Part shown: positions 17,866 to 26,974 of the stretch, piece after piece
Layout of the letters: the number at the start of each line of letters is the position of its first letter
How positions within the stretch are numbered: position 1 is the stretch's first letter
Assembly: GCA_937981955.1 (NCBI GenBank)
Contig: CALJNA010000048.1
Coordinates: 1 to 64,000 of the forward strand
DNA: 64,000 nt
Direction: 5' to 3'
Source: an uncultured Granulosicoccaceae bacterium
GTDB taxonomy: Bacteria > Pseudomonadota > Gammaproteobacteria > Granulosicoccales > Granulosicoccaceae
Notes under the pieces: generated by a model
Database searches by the model: none
What the model saw: the letters and a program-made list of their open reading frames with translations, nothing else
Told to the model about the DNA's origin: nothing
Position numbers and translations under genes: made by a program

Positions 17866-19767
17866 ATGGAAACATTACGCATATTAGGCCTTCTTACACT
17901 GGAAATACTCGGTGAAATTGCCGGTGGGCGAGGTGGACTGGTTAACGATCTCCCGCGGTTCACGCTGGGGCTGATCATTTGGGGCGTGCTGATGATCAGC
18001 GCGATCAACGCGCGACGGCGCAGTGCGTTGCTTCGAGACAAGCTGCTTATCGCCGGATTCGTCGTTGGCTTCTCGCGTGATGCCTTTATGCTTGTCGTGA
18101 CCTTGCTCAGTTTGCACGACATTGTGCCTGCCACCACTTTGGCGTTGGTTCTGCCGCCGATAGATCAAACCCTGATGTTGGTAGCAAGAGCGGTAATTGC
18201 TGCAGCATTTCTTCATTATTTTGTTACGCCAAGCTATGTTTCGCGAAACTTCTTCATTCTGACACTAAGTATTTGTGTAGTGATGTATTTCGTCATTGCA
18301 GGTTCCTGGTTCGTTGATGTCAGGGCAAATCCGTTGTTGAAGTTCGAACAGCATTGGGCAGTGTGGTTCGTACATCTTTTTGGTGCGCTGTTTATTTTCA
18401 TATCGATTATTTTATTTCTGCAACAGAAAGGCTGGACACGACGCATAGTGGCGTTTGCGTTCACTATGTATTTTGCTAACCACATGATTCAGTTGTTTGA
18501 TTTGGCCACAGGCGACAATTGGCATTCCACGGTGCAAACCATCCGCAACAATCTGGATTTGTGGGCAACACCGATTTTTGGATTTATCTATTGGCGAGAA
18601 CTGCGGGAGAAACATGCCCAGCTTGAAGCGGAGATAAAGCAAACCGAACGTCTGGAACTTATTGGGCAGTTGGCCGCTGGTGTATCACACGACTTCAAGA
18701 ACCACTTGCAAGTCATAAGAGGGTACGCAGAGCTGGGCCAGATGCAAAAAAGCGAACCGGAGAAGGTCGAGAAATGCCTTGGTGAAATAGCCGATACCGT
18801 TGATCGATCGGTGTCGCTGGTTAATCAGCTGTTAACGTTCAGTCGAAAAGATAAAGTTGATACAGATGCAGTGGTGAATGTAAACGATGTTGTCGCAGAC
18901 CTTACTCCAATGTTGTCACAACTGCTTGGACCCCAGTACAAGCTGGAATTTGATCTTGACCCTGACTTGCCTGTGGCAGGTTTTGATACAACAGAGCTTG
19001 AGCAGGTTATTGTAAATCTTGTGGTCAATGCTCGTGATGCCTTGATCGATGGCGGCATAATCTCTTTTACTACTCGATGTATCTACAGTTCGGTGCAACC
19101 CAACGGCAGCGATACGCTTGATAATGCACCACCGGAAATAGAATATATTCAACTGGTCGTCACTGACGGTGGTATTGGTATGACAACTAAAACAATACGT
19201 CAGGCTTTTGAACCGTTTTATACAACCAAAGCGGTTGGCGAGGGCACGGGTTTAGGTTTGTCTACCGTTTACGGACTGGTCAAAAGACACAGCGGTACGA
19301 TCAATATTGAAAGTAAACTGCATGAAGGCACTTCGGTTATCGTCAATCTTGTTCCAGCGAAAGAGTCGGGTACCCCCACTGATGAGCTTGACCGCCCGGT
19401 TGTGCTCGAAGGTACGGAGCATATTCTGGTTGCCGAAGATGATGACTCAGTTCGCAATCTGACAAGTGAATTGTTAACCAGAGCTGGTTATACGGTATAT
19501 CAGGCGGTAGACGGTAAACATGCGGTAGCAGTTGCCCGCAAACAACGTGACAAGATTGACTTGTTCCTGTTTGATGTTGCAATGCCAAAGCTCAATGGCT
19601 ATCTGGCCTATAAATCAGTGTCACAAATCTTGCCAAATATTCCGGTTGCGTTTGTTTCTGCCGATGCAAGCAGGGTAAAAGGAAATCATGCGAGCTATCC
19701 TCATCTATCGAAGCCGTTTACGCGCGCTGAATTGTTGTCTTACATTAGAGAGCAATTGGGTGAGTAA
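17866..19767 (+). CDS. Membrane hybrid sensor histidine kinase
   Basis: About 633 residues. The N-terminal 250 residues hold six or seven hydrophobic segments and no recognised sensor domain. A phosphoacceptor helix with AAGVSHDFKNHLQVIRGYAE follows, then an ATPase domain with NLVVNARDALIDGG, DGGIGMT and GEGTGLGLSTVYGLV. A C-terminal receiver domain has HILVAEDDDSVR, phosphoacceptor Asp in LFDVAMPKLNG, and the conserved Lys in HLSKPF. ATG at 17866 is the start given; TTG at 17812 would add 18 residues, and neither has a good ribosome-binding site. It precedes a FixJ-type regulator by 83 bases, so the two may form a phosphorelay. The signal is unknown. Confidence 0.82.
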   Translation: METLRILGLLTLEILGEIAGGRGGLVNDLPRFTLGLIIWGVLMISAINARRRSALLRDKLLIAGFVVGFSRDAFMLVVTLLSLHDIVPATTLALVLPPIDQTLMLVARAVIAAAFLHYFVTPSYVSRNFFILTLSICVVMYFVIAGSWFVDVRANPLLKFEQHWAVWFVHLFGALFIFISIILFLQQKGWTRRIVAFAFTMYFANHMIQLFDLATGDNWHSTVQTIRNNLDLWATPIFGFIYWRELREKHAQLEAEIKQTERLELIGQLAAGVSHDFKNHLQVIRGYAELGQMQKSEPEKVEKCLGEIADTVDRSVSLVNQLLTFSRKDKVDTDAVVNVNDVVADLTPMLSQLLGPQYKLEFDLDPDLPVAGFDTTELEQVIVNLVVNARDALIDGGIISFTTRCIYSSVQPNGSDTLDNAPPEIEYIQLVVTDGGIGMTTKTIRQAFEPFYTTKAVGEGTGLGLSTVYGLVKRHSGTINIESKLHEGTSVIVNLVPAKESGTPTDELDRPVVLEGTEHILVAEDDDSVRNLTSELLTRAGYTVYQAVDGKHAVAVARKQRDKIDLFLFDVAMPKLNGYLAYKSVSQILPNIPVAFVSADASRVKGNHASYPHLSKPFTRAELLSYIREQLGE

Positions 19768-19850
19768 AGTGAATATCGAGCGTATAATTCGCAGACGGTC
19801 GCGCTCATGGAATGAGCCGTAAACATTTCGCTGGAGGGCGTAGGACATAA

Positions 19851-20474
19851 ATGAACAAATCACCCACAGTATATTTAATCGACGACGATCCAAGCGTACG
19901 CAAGCTAATTGAAACTTCGTTGAACATGCATGAGTTGCCTGTGCAGTCGTTTTCCAATGCAGAGAGCTTTCTCGATTCAGATTGCGTTGATATTGCCGGT
20001 TGTATCTTGCTTGACTACAAAATGCCGGGAATGAACGGGCTGCAAATGCAGCAGGCTTTACTCGACCGCAACATCTCAATACCAGTGATTTTTATCACGG
20101 CACACGCCGATGTGCCTAAATCAGTTGAAGCACTAAAAGCAGGTGCTTTTGACTTTCTTGAAAAGCCTTTTAGTCAGGAGGCACTGGTTTCAACTATCAA
20201 GCAGGCTTTTGCAAAAGATGCAGAACTGCGTTCAACTCGAGAATTACAAGAAGATTATCGCAAGCGTTTCGAAAAGTTGACTGAGCGAGAGTTCGAGATA
20301 ATGCAAATGCTCATTTCCGGTTCAGCAAATCACTCAAGTAAAACAATCGCCAAGGAACTGAATATTAGCCCTCGCACCATTGAACACCATCGAATGCGAA
20401 TTCTGGAAAAAACAGAAGCCCATTCAGTCGCAGAGCTAGTGAAATTTGCCTCGATTGCCGGCTATCAGATTTAG
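19851..20474 (+). CDS. FixJ-family response regulator (REC + LuxR HTH)
   Basis: A two-domain transcription factor of 207 residues. The receiver domain shows LIDDDPSVRKLI, phosphoacceptor Asp in LLDYKMPGMNG, Thr in ITAHAD and Lys in FLEKPF. The output domain is a LuxR/GerE helix-turn-helix with LTEREFEIMQMLISG and SKTIAKELNISPRTIEHHR. The ATG at 19851 has AGGA seven bases upstream. It is immediately downstream of the hybrid kinase and is its likely partner. A TATAAT-like hexamer at 19783-19788 could allow separate transcription. Confidence 0.9.
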   Translation: MNKSPTVYLIDDDPSVRKLIETSLNMHELPVQSFSNAESFLDSDCVDIAGCILLDYKMPGMNGLQMQQALLDRNISIPVIFITAHADVPKSVEALKAGAFDFLEKPFSQEALVSTIKQAFAKDAELRSTRELQEDYRKRFEKLTEREFEIMQMLISGSANHSSKTIAKELNISPRTIEHHRMRILEKTEAHSVAELVKFASIAGYQI

Positions 20475-20487
20475 TCAGTGAGGCTAA

Positions 20488-20685
20488 CTAATTGGAGTTG
20501 TCTTCGGTAGCTTCAGTCTTTTGTTCATTGGCAATCTTGTTGTAGATTTCTTCACGATGAACAGCAATGTCACTGGGAGCTTCAATACCGATTCTTACTT
20601 GTTTTCCGGAAATACTTAATACAGTTATACGTACTTCATCACCAATGGTGACTGACTCACCTGGTTTTCTACTTAGAACTAACAT
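20488..20685 (-). CDS. csrA: Carbon storage regulator CsrA
   Basis: RNA-binding post-transcriptional regulator of 65 residues that binds GGA motifs in mRNA leaders. The sequence is near consensus: [18 protein letters not shown], then [19 protein letters not shown], including the C-terminal Arg/Glu patch used in RNA binding. The tail is longer and acidic. It is transcribed toward the FixJ-type gene and ends 13 bases from it. It is a single-gene unit here. Confidence 0.97.
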   Translation of the reverse strand: MLVLSRKPGESVTIGDEVRITVLSISGKQVRIGIEAPSDIAVHREEIYNKIANEQKTEATEDNSN

Positions 20686-21043
20686 GACAACTTCCTTATG
20701 CCCGAAGATAGTAACGAGTCACAAATGTTGAATTCAAAAAAGCTATTGTTTGATTCCAAAGTGAGTTGTATCAATTGATACATCGCACTCAATGGTAACC
20801 GCTTATAAGAACATTCCTTTGCCCTGTTTACTAGTAGTCTGAGTACGTGCGTAGTTGTACGTAGCTCTAAGCCTGTTTAGTAAATATCTTCTAATGATGA
20901 TATATAAAGCCGTGTCTGTAAATCGGATATATGGGTGGTCCGGTATCGACACTCTAACAATGCTGGCTATTATTTAAAACCAAAGGTAACAGTAAAAGCG
21001 GCATTAAATTGTGTGTTCACTCAGCACTTTTAAACAAGCGCCG
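20686..21043. other. Intergenic region upstream of csrA
   Basis: This 358-base gap between the waaA stop and the csrA start contains no convincing gene. It is AT-rich and holds the 16-bp palindrome at 20767-20782, which is listed separately. It must carry the csrA promoter on the minus strand. No tRNA or other RNA gene was recognised. Confidence 0.7.
20767..20782. promoter_or_regulatory. Perfect 16-bp palindrome, candidate operator
   Basis: TGTATCAATTGATACA is a perfect palindrome about 82 bases upstream of the csrA start codon. The TGTA...TACA ends are typical of many dimeric repressor sites. No cognate regulator is identified. Confidence 0.45.
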
Positions 21044-22306
21044 TTAACGGTTTGTCATTAACATTCGCAGTGATTCACAATAGGCATCAAGTACTTCACA
21101 TTTCTCATTAATGATTGAAAATGCATTGTGACTTAAAGTATTAGCCCACTCGGGGTTGGTACTCGCTAACGAGAAATAGTTCATTACCTCGTCCACATTT
21201 TTTGCAATCGCGATTGCATTGGCCGTACGTAATGTTCTTACTTCTTCTTCAAAATTAAATGTATGTGGGCCGACAATAATCAGCGTGTTGGTTCGGGCGG
21301 GCTCCAGCACATTGTGTCCACCGCGCTGGATTAAAGAACCACCAACAAAAGCAGCGCTGGCATAAGCGTACCAATGATGCAGCTCACCGAGGGTGTCTGC
21401 AATATAGAGTCTGCACGACGAAGTTGGTTTTTGGTCAAGGCTTCGCAGGGCTGGAGATGGCAGGTCAGGAACGATCTCAGCCTGAAGAGCCGCAAGACTT
21501 TTGCCAATGCGGGCACCTCTCTCCACATGCCTTGGTGCGATAACCAGGAGTCCATCGCTGCTTGAATTCAGCCACGCCTGTGCTAGTAACAGTTCTTCGT
21601 CATCATGCGTTGACGCAGCCAGCATGTATGGCACGTCAATCAGGCGTTCAGGGTTGACTGTTTTTGCAGTAGCGGCGAGCTTAAGATTACCCATGTTGAT
21701 CACTTTGTCGATGGCTGCACCTCGATCAACAAAATGATTGGCATCCTCGGCTGAGCGCGCGAGTACAATCACGTCAACCAAGGCATGCGCGTAAGAATCA
21801 TCGAAAAAAGTAGCCAAGCCAGCGCGACTTCTTTGTCCAAGGCGTCCATTGATCAGGGTGATCGGTAAGTCACGCTGTTTTGCGCGAGCATAAAGCCATG
21901 GCCAGATTTCAGTTTCTACCACCCAAATATCGGTAATGTTTTTTCGCTTAAAAAAGCGTCGTGTCGCTCCCGAAAAATCGATCGGTAAATAGGCGTGGCT
22001 AACATCGCCGTTAGCCCGACTGCTTAGAACCTGTGCGCCGGTGGGAGTGTTGGTGGTGACCAAAAAGGCAAGATCGGCAAAGCGTGATTGCATTTGTTCA
22101 AGCAAAGGCAAGACCGTGATTACCTCACCGACCGATGCCGCATGGACGTGGATGCGTGGCTTTGAATCGTGTTGCACGAATCCGAGACGGTCGGTCGCGT
22201 ACTGCCAACCACCATCACGCAGGCTGCGCACAATGCCGTGAATCAGTAACAGCGGGGATACCAGGCGCAAACATATTCGGTAGCGCCAGGTCGGAGGGGA
22301 GTTCAT
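21044..22306 (-). CDS. waaA: Kdo transferase
   Basis: Inner-membrane-associated glycosyltransferase that attaches Kdo to lipid IVA. An N-terminal hydrophobic anchor precedes HVHAASVGEV, the family signature, and IWVVETEIWPWLY. The C-terminal GT-B half has AAFVGGSLIQRGGHNVLEPA. The length of 420 residues is normal. It is last in a minus-strand run pcm-like > tolC-like > waaA with a 49-base gap after the tolC-like gene. The Kdo kinase gene at 16887-17642 acts on its product. Confidence 0.95.
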   Translation of the reverse strand: MNSPPTWRYRICLRLVSPLLLIHGIVRSLRDGGWQYATDRLGFVQHDSKPRIHVHAASVGEVITVLPLLEQMQSRFADLAFLVTTNTPTGAQVLSSRANGDVSHAYLPIDFSGATRRFFKRKNITDIWVVETEIWPWLYARAKQRDLPITLINGRLGQRSRAGLATFFDDSYAHALVDVIVLARSAEDANHFVDRGAAIDKVINMGNLKLAATAKTVNPERLIDVPYMLAASTHDDEELLLAQAWLNSSSDGLLVIAPRHVERGARIGKSLAALQAEIVPDLPSPALRSLDQKPTSSCRLYIADTLGELHHWYAYASAAFVGGSLIQRGGHNVLEPARTNTLIIVGPHTFNFEEEVRTLRTANAIAIAKNVDEVMNYFSLASTNPEWANTLSHNAFSIINEKCEVLDAYCESLRMLMTNR

Positions 22307-22355
22307 TGGTCGCGTTTTTCGAAAGCTTCTCCCAAACGCAGACCAACCAGCGTGA

Positions 22356-23693
22356 TTACTGGGCGCCTCGTTTGATCAGAAAATTGTTGATTGGCAGCAA
22401 ATCTTGTTCGCTCAGTGTACCAGCCGCAGCTTTCAGCGAAAGGTAATTGATGATGTAGTCATACCGAGCACCGGCATAATCTGACTCTGCGCGAAACACA
22501 TCACGCAGAGCATTGAGTACTTCAACCGATGTTCTCGTGCCTGCACGAAAGCCTGCGTCGGTTGCTTCGGCAGACTTTCGAGTTGAAACCAGTGCTTGCT
22601 GCAGAGCGTTAGCTCGAGCGATACTGCCGGTCACGCCACGAAAGGCATCTCGCGCCTGCTGTGCAACCAATCGCTCCTGAGAAAGTAATTGCTGGTTAGC
22701 AGATGCCGAATCGGCTTTGGCTTGACGTACTTGCGAATTAATTCGACCGCCAGTATAGATCGGCATGCGCACTTCAAGGCGCAGCAGTCCGGCTTCAAGG
22801 TCACGCGTTGGTTTTTCGTGTTCCACTTGCTGAGCTACACCAACAAGATCGAGTGTCGGATAACGCGAGCCGCGCACCGATGCCACGCCGGCTTCGGCAG
22901 TTTGTGCAGCGAGTCGGGCGGCAACAAGGTCAAGATTCTGTTCTAGCGCAAGATTGACCCATGCATCACCATTGGCAGGGTCAGGGGCAACCAAAGGCAG
23001 ATCAGGTGCCAGTGGAGAAATGAATTCGGGTTGCGTGCCGGTTAACACCTGCATGGCACCCAAGGCATTTTCCAGTGCGTTCTTCGCAGCAATTTCGGCT
23101 GCCACGGCAAGGTCATACTGAGCCTGTGCGGAGCGCACATCGGTTACCGGCACCAGGCCGACATCGAAACGCCGTTCTGCCTGTTCTTTCTGTCGCGCAA
23201 TGGCTTCCAGTTCTGAACCACTGAACTCGACTTCAACCTGTGCACGCAGAACATCGAAGTAAGTACTTGCCGTGCGTAAAATCAGATTCTGTTGTTGGGC
23301 AAACAATTGTGCTTCTGCTTGCTTAACTCCCAGTTTTGCCTGATCAACAATGGCGCCGTTCTCACGATTGAACAAGCTTTGCCGTAGTGAAAGTGATAAC
23401 TGGAAAACGTCGAAGGTCGAGAATATATCGTCGTTCTGATCGTTCAGCTCTGCATCGAACGCAGCGTTAAGCTGAGGCAGGAATGCCGAGCGTGCCAACG
23501 GTAGACGCTCAATGGCGGATTCGTAGTCGTACTCTGCAGCCTTAATGGTTGCGTCGTACTGTTGGGCGAGTGAGTAGGTTTGCTGAAGATCAGTCGCATT
23601 GGCGGCCGATAGTCCAATGGTCGCCCAGCTGCTGGTGACAATCAGACCAGCTGCGCAGGTCTGCAAAGTTCGCTTGAACACGATCGAAGGCAT
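22356..23693 (-). CDS. tolC: TolC-family outer membrane channel
   Basis: Outer membrane/periplasmic tunnel protein of 445 residues used by type I secretion and tripartite efflux. A signal peptide (SWATIGLSAANA) precedes TDLQQTYSLAQQYDATIKAA, a typical first helix. The two internally repeated halves, rich in Ala and Gln helices, are visible, including YDLAVAAEIAAKNALENALG and SVEVLNALRDVFRAESDYA. No transporter or adaptor genes are adjacent, so it probably serves several systems. It starts nine bases after the upstream methyltransferase gene. Confidence 0.9.
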   Translation of the reverse strand: MPSIVFKRTLQTCAAGLIVTSSWATIGLSAANATDLQQTYSLAQQYDATIKAAEYDYESAIERLPLARSAFLPQLNAAFDAELNDQNDDIFSTFDVFQLSLSLRQSLFNRENGAIVDQAKLGVKQAEAQLFAQQQNLILRTASTYFDVLRAQVEVEFSGSELEAIARQKEQAERRFDVGLVPVTDVRSAQAQYDLAVAAEIAAKNALENALGAMQVLTGTQPEFISPLAPDLPLVAPDPANGDAWVNLALEQNLDLVAARLAAQTAEAGVASVRGSRYPTLDLVGVAQQVEHEKPTRDLEAGLLRLEVRMPIYTGGRINSQVRQAKADSASANQQLLSQERLVAQQARDAFRGVTGSIARANALQQALVSTRKSAEATDAGFRAGTRTSVEVLNALRDVFRAESDYAGARYDYIINYLSLKAAAGTLSEQDLLPINNFLIKRGAQ

Positions 23694-23702
23694 AGATTTA
23701 CT

Positions 23703-24365
23703 CTAGAAAACGAACGCTGATGCGGGCTCCGAAAAATTGACCAGCGGGTCGACTCTGGTTTCGAACAGACTTTCTGTTGTCCATTCCGTTTCAGAAATGC
23801 GCGTCATCAGCAACGCTTCCATCATTGGTTGCTTTGTATCGCCTGTTACTGCAAACAATCGGCCATTTATAGCCATTTTGTTCTTGTAATATTCAGGAAC
23901 CTGTTCCACGGCACCGCCAAAGGCGATTGCATCGTAGGCATCCTGTGCATCCCATTCGGCCGCAGCGTCCTGCTCTAGCAGGGTTACATTCGATACCGCA
24001 AGCTCTGTGAGACGGTTTTGTGCGGACAGAGCTAAATCCGGATGAATTTCCAAACTATCAACCTTGGCCGCCATTCGAGCCAGGCAAGCACTTAAATAAC
24101 CGCTGCCTGCTCCGATTTCCAACACGCTTTCTGTCACTTGCGGTGCGAGTGCCTGTAGCAGACGGCCTTCAATGATAGGTTTGAGCATGGTTTGCCCGAA
24201 GCCAATCGGCAGTTGGTAGTCACTGAATGCCAGCGCGCGATGTTCCTGCGACACGAATTCCTCTCGCGGAACACTGGCCAGCACATCGAGCACACGCTGA
24301 TCAAGCACGTCCCAAGGGCGAACTTGTTGTTCGATCATGTTGCTGCGAGCTTCCTGAAGATTCAT
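23703..24365 (-). CDS. Protein-L-isoaspartate O-methyltransferase-like protein
   Basis: SAM-dependent methyltransferase of the Pcm family, 220 residues. Features are the N-terminal MIEQQVRPWDVLD, PREEFV, and SAM-binding VLEIGAGSGYLSACLAR. The DYQLPIGFGQTMLKP segment corresponds to the Pcm substrate region (PIGxGQTIS-like), but Ser is replaced by Met-Leu, so classical isoaspartate repair is uncertain. This Pcm-like paralogue is commonly found upstream of tolC in gammaproteobacteria, exactly as here. True pcm is usually linked to surE, which is not present. Confidence 0.82.
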   Translation of the reverse strand: MNLQEARSNMIEQQVRPWDVLDQRVLDVLASVPREEFVSQEHRALAFSDYQLPIGFGQTMLKPIIEGRLLQALAPQVTESVLEIGAGSGYLSACLARMAAKVDSLEIHPDLALSAQNRLTELAVSNVTLLEQDAAAEWDAQDAYDAIAFGGAVEQVPEYYKNKMAINGRLFAVTGDTKQPMMEALLMTRISETEWTTESLFETRVDPLVNFSEPASAFVF

Positions 24366-24520
24366 TGCTTTACCAGTGGTTCTTTGTGGATTTTGGAGTG
24401 TATTTCGAATAGCTGCCGAAGCTCCGCCGGTGCTCCGGAGCGTGCATTATAAGCCAACAAACATGAAAACAGGCATGACAACTACCATGCCAAACAACGT
24501 TTGAATTTGAGCGAAATAGT

Positions 24521-24550
24521 TACCGGGCAGCGAAAAAGCTGTGCCCGGTA
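24521..24550. terminator. Strong hairpin downstream of cspA, possible terminator
   Basis: TACCGGGCA and TGCCCGGTA form a perfect 9-bp stem around a 12-base loop that can pair further (GC...GC). It lies about 100 bases beyond the cspA stop and 155 bases upstream of the pcm-like gene, both on the minus strand. There is no long T tract, so it may be a transcript 3' end, an RNA-stability element or part of a small RNA. Confidence 0.4.
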
Positions 24551-24650
24551 GTTACTTCAGTGAATCAGGGCCGACTAACTAATAGTCGTGTTTCAACGAG
24601 CGAATCTGTTTCAACTACTCTTGCCCTAACTTATTGATTTGTCTGCAAGA

Positions 24651-24854
24651 CTACTCAGCAACAACGCTGCTGGCTTGCGGACCTTTAGGGCCTTGTTCTA
24701 CTTCGAATGTAACCTTCTGACCTTCGTTAAGGGTTTTAAAGCCGTCCCCTTGAATTGCAGAGAAATGAACGAATACATCGTCTCCGCCATCGTCTTGCGA
24801 TAAAAACCCAAAACCTTTTGACTCATTGAACCACTTGACCGTGCCTGTTGCCAT
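24651..24854 (-). CDS. Cold-shock domain protein, CspA family
   Basis: A 67-residue single-stranded nucleic-acid-binding protein acting as an RNA chaperone. RNP1 (KGFGFLSQ) and RNP2 (DVFVHFSAI) are intact, after the usual [14 protein letters not shown] start. The ATG at 24854 gives the normal length; the longer frame open to 25028 is untranslated leader. The 246-base gap upstream suits the long leader typical of cold-shock genes, but I see no defined cold box. Confidence 0.95.
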   Translation of the reverse strand: MATGTVKWFNESKGFGFLSQDDGGDDVFVHFSAIQGDGFKTLNEGQKVTFEVEQGPKGPQASSVVAE

Positions 24855-25100
24855 GATTTGAACCTCTGAAAATGGAATGCCGTGCCAGGGTGTTGCCTGC
24901 ATTTTTTCGCAAATGCAAAACCATGTCACGCTTTGCCAGTCTAGCGTGTTTTTGAGAGCCGATCTATGGATTTTTCGCCCAATCCGTGCTATCCGCACCA
25001 TCGAGGTCTTTTTTGACGCACTTGGCAAGCCGGCTTTTTTTTGACAATTCGTCTGTAAGCCGCGAAAACAGTGGCTGTCACAAGATTGGACTGAACAGGT

Positions 25101-26525
25101 TTACTTAGAGTCCGGATTATCGATCCTAGCCTTTTGGCTGGTGTCATTTGCATTAGAAGATGGCTTCTTTCGACGACGACGGCGCGGTTTACGAGTCTTC
25201 TCTTCACCGTTTTCGTTATTTTTCGCCTTGGCGTCACCATCGCTGGCTCGTCCGCCACCACCTGACCTGGATTGATTGCGTCCACTGCCTGAGCGCTTAC
25301 TGCCTTTTTTATGTTGCGGCGCCCGGTCTCGTTCAATCCGCTTGGCTTTCTTCGGCTGGACCAGTAGTTCGTTCGTTATCGGTGACAGTGGAATTGGCTT
25401 GCCAATATAATCCTGAATCTCTGGTAGTGAGAACGAATACTCCTCACAGGCAAAGCTGACCGCTTCTCCACGAGTACCTGCTCGGGCAGTACGACCAATT
25501 CGATGGACATAGTCTTCGGCCTGCTGGGGCAGGTCGTAGTTGAATACATGCGTGACCGCATCGATGTGCAGTCCGCGTGCAGCGACATCGGTCGCGATTA
25601 ACACAGGCAGTTTTCCGGATGTGAAATCAGCCAGAATGCGTTGTCGCTTGTTCTGACGCACATCACCCGATAATGTGCCACAGTCAACATCATTGCCTAC
25701 AAGATAGCCTTCGACGTACTCGGCGGTGCGTTTGGTGTTTACAAAAATGATTGATCGGGTTGGTGTCATCTGTTGAATAAGACCCAGCAGTAACGAGATT
25801 TTTTCATCAGTCGCCGGTTGAAACAGTTGCTGATTGACACCGTCTGCGGTGACACCTGTGGTTTCTGTTTTTACAGGCGTCGGGTTGTTCATGTGCTCAT
25901 ATGCCAGCTCCATGACCCGATGCGATAAAGTGGCTGAGAACAACATGCTTAGCCTTTGTTCCGGAGGCGGCATTCGCCGTAGCAGGTAGCGTATATCTGC
26001 AATGAATCCCAGATCGAACATCCGATCAGCTTCATCGAGCACGCATATTTCAATCTTTTTCAGATTGAAAACACCTTGTTTGAAATAATCTATCAGTCGA
26101 CCGGGAGTGCCTATCAGAACATCGACGCCGTCAGAGAGTTGTTTTCGCTGTTTTTCGTAGTCGATACCACCATAAACAACGGCGGTCTTCAGGTCGGTGA
26201 ATTGCCCCAGGTCTTGTGCATCTTTGGCAATTTGAATCGCCAATTCACGGGTTGGTGCAATGACGAGCATGCGGGGTTGATTTTGATCGCGCCCGGTGCC
26301 ATCTTTTTCCAGTAACCGGGCAAACGCGCCTAGCAGAAAGGCAGCAGTTTTACCGGTACCGGTCTGTGCTTGCGCGGCTATATCCAGGCCGTCGGCTATG
26401 ATCGGTAAAGACAGACCTTGAATTTCAGTGCATTGTTCAAAGCCAAGCTGATCGGTCGCTTTGATAAGCGGCGCAGGTAGATTGAGTTCGCTAAACGCAA
26501 GTGTGGCGTTCGGGTTCGATGTCAT
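25101..26525 (-). CDS. rhlB: DEAD-box RNA helicase RhlB
   Basis: ATP-dependent RNA helicase, a degradosome partner in E. coli. Motifs seen in order: TEIQGLSLP (Q motif), AQTGTGKT (I), APTRELA (Ia), GTPGRLID (Ib), VLDEADRMFD (II), FSATLS (III), VLIATDVAARGLHID (V) and YVHRIGRTAR (VI). The MFDLGFIADIRYLLRRMPP stretch closely follows E. coli RhlB. A long basic C-terminal tail (KKGSKRSGSGRN, RKPRRRRRKK) is likely for RNA binding. It is divergent from trxA, matching the E. coli rhlB/trxA/rho locus. Confidence 0.93.
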   Translation of the reverse strand: MTSNPNATLAFSELNLPAPLIKATDQLGFEQCTEIQGLSLPIIADGLDIAAQAQTGTGKTAAFLLGAFARLLEKDGTGRDQNQPRMLVIAPTRELAIQIAKDAQDLGQFTDLKTAVVYGGIDYEKQRKQLSDGVDVLIGTPGRLIDYFKQGVFNLKKIEICVLDEADRMFDLGFIADIRYLLRRMPPPEQRLSMLFSATLSHRVMELAYEHMNNPTPVKTETTGVTADGVNQQLFQPATDEKISLLLGLIQQMTPTRSIIFVNTKRTAEYVEGYLVGNDVDCGTLSGDVRQNKRQRILADFTSGKLPVLIATDVAARGLHIDAVTHVFNYDLPQQAEDYVHRIGRTARAGTRGEAVSFACEEYSFSLPEIQDYIGKPIPLSPITNELLVQPKKAKRIERDRAPQHKKGSKRSGSGRNQSRSGGGGRASDGDAKAKNNENGEEKTRKPRRRRRKKPSSNANDTSQKARIDNPDSK

Positions 26526-26647
26526 AAGTTCTGATAAGGTGAGAGCAATTTCAAACTGGTTCTCAATGTGAGTGTTGAAAGTAACCGTTTAAAGAACGAT
26601 CTGGATCTTTTAAGGTCCATACCAAATATATTAAAGAGAGGTACACA

Positions 26648-26974
26648 ATGAACGAGCATATTACCGCGATTACCGATGACAACTTCGAAGAGGAGGTGTT
26701 GAATTCAGATACTCCGGTATTGGTGGACTACTGGGCTGAATGGTGTGGCCCGTGTAAAGCCATTTCACCGGTTCTCGATGATTTAGCTCCGGAATACGCC
26801 GGCAAAGTCAAAATCGCCAAGATGAACATTGAGGAAAACCCCAATACTCCACCCAAATATGGTGTTCGAGCAATCCCTGCACTCATGTTATTCAAGAATG
26901 GGGCCGTGGAAGCGACGAAACTTGGCGCAATGTCAAAAGCACAACTAACCGAGTTCATTGATCAGAACGCCTGA
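26648..26974 (+). CDS. trxA: Thioredoxin 1
   Basis: Cytosolic dithiol reductase of 108 residues. The active site is WAEWCGPCKAISP, with the conserved cis-Pro in VRAIPALMLFKNG. It is full length with no signal peptide. AGAGAGG-type ribosome-binding sequence lies just upstream of the ATG. It is followed by a long structured leader and rho, as in E. coli. Confidence 0.97.
   Translation: MNEHITAITDDNFEEEVLNSDTPVLVDYWAEWCGPCKAISPVLDDLAPEYAGKVKIAKMNIEENPNTPPKYGVRAIPALMLFKNGAVEATKLGAMSKAQLTEFIDQNA

Noticed and set aside
24855-25028. In-frame N-terminal extension of the cold-shock gene (open frame from 25028)
   Set aside because: The conserved MATGTVKWF start at 24854 gives the normal 67-residue length; the extension looks like untranslated leader.
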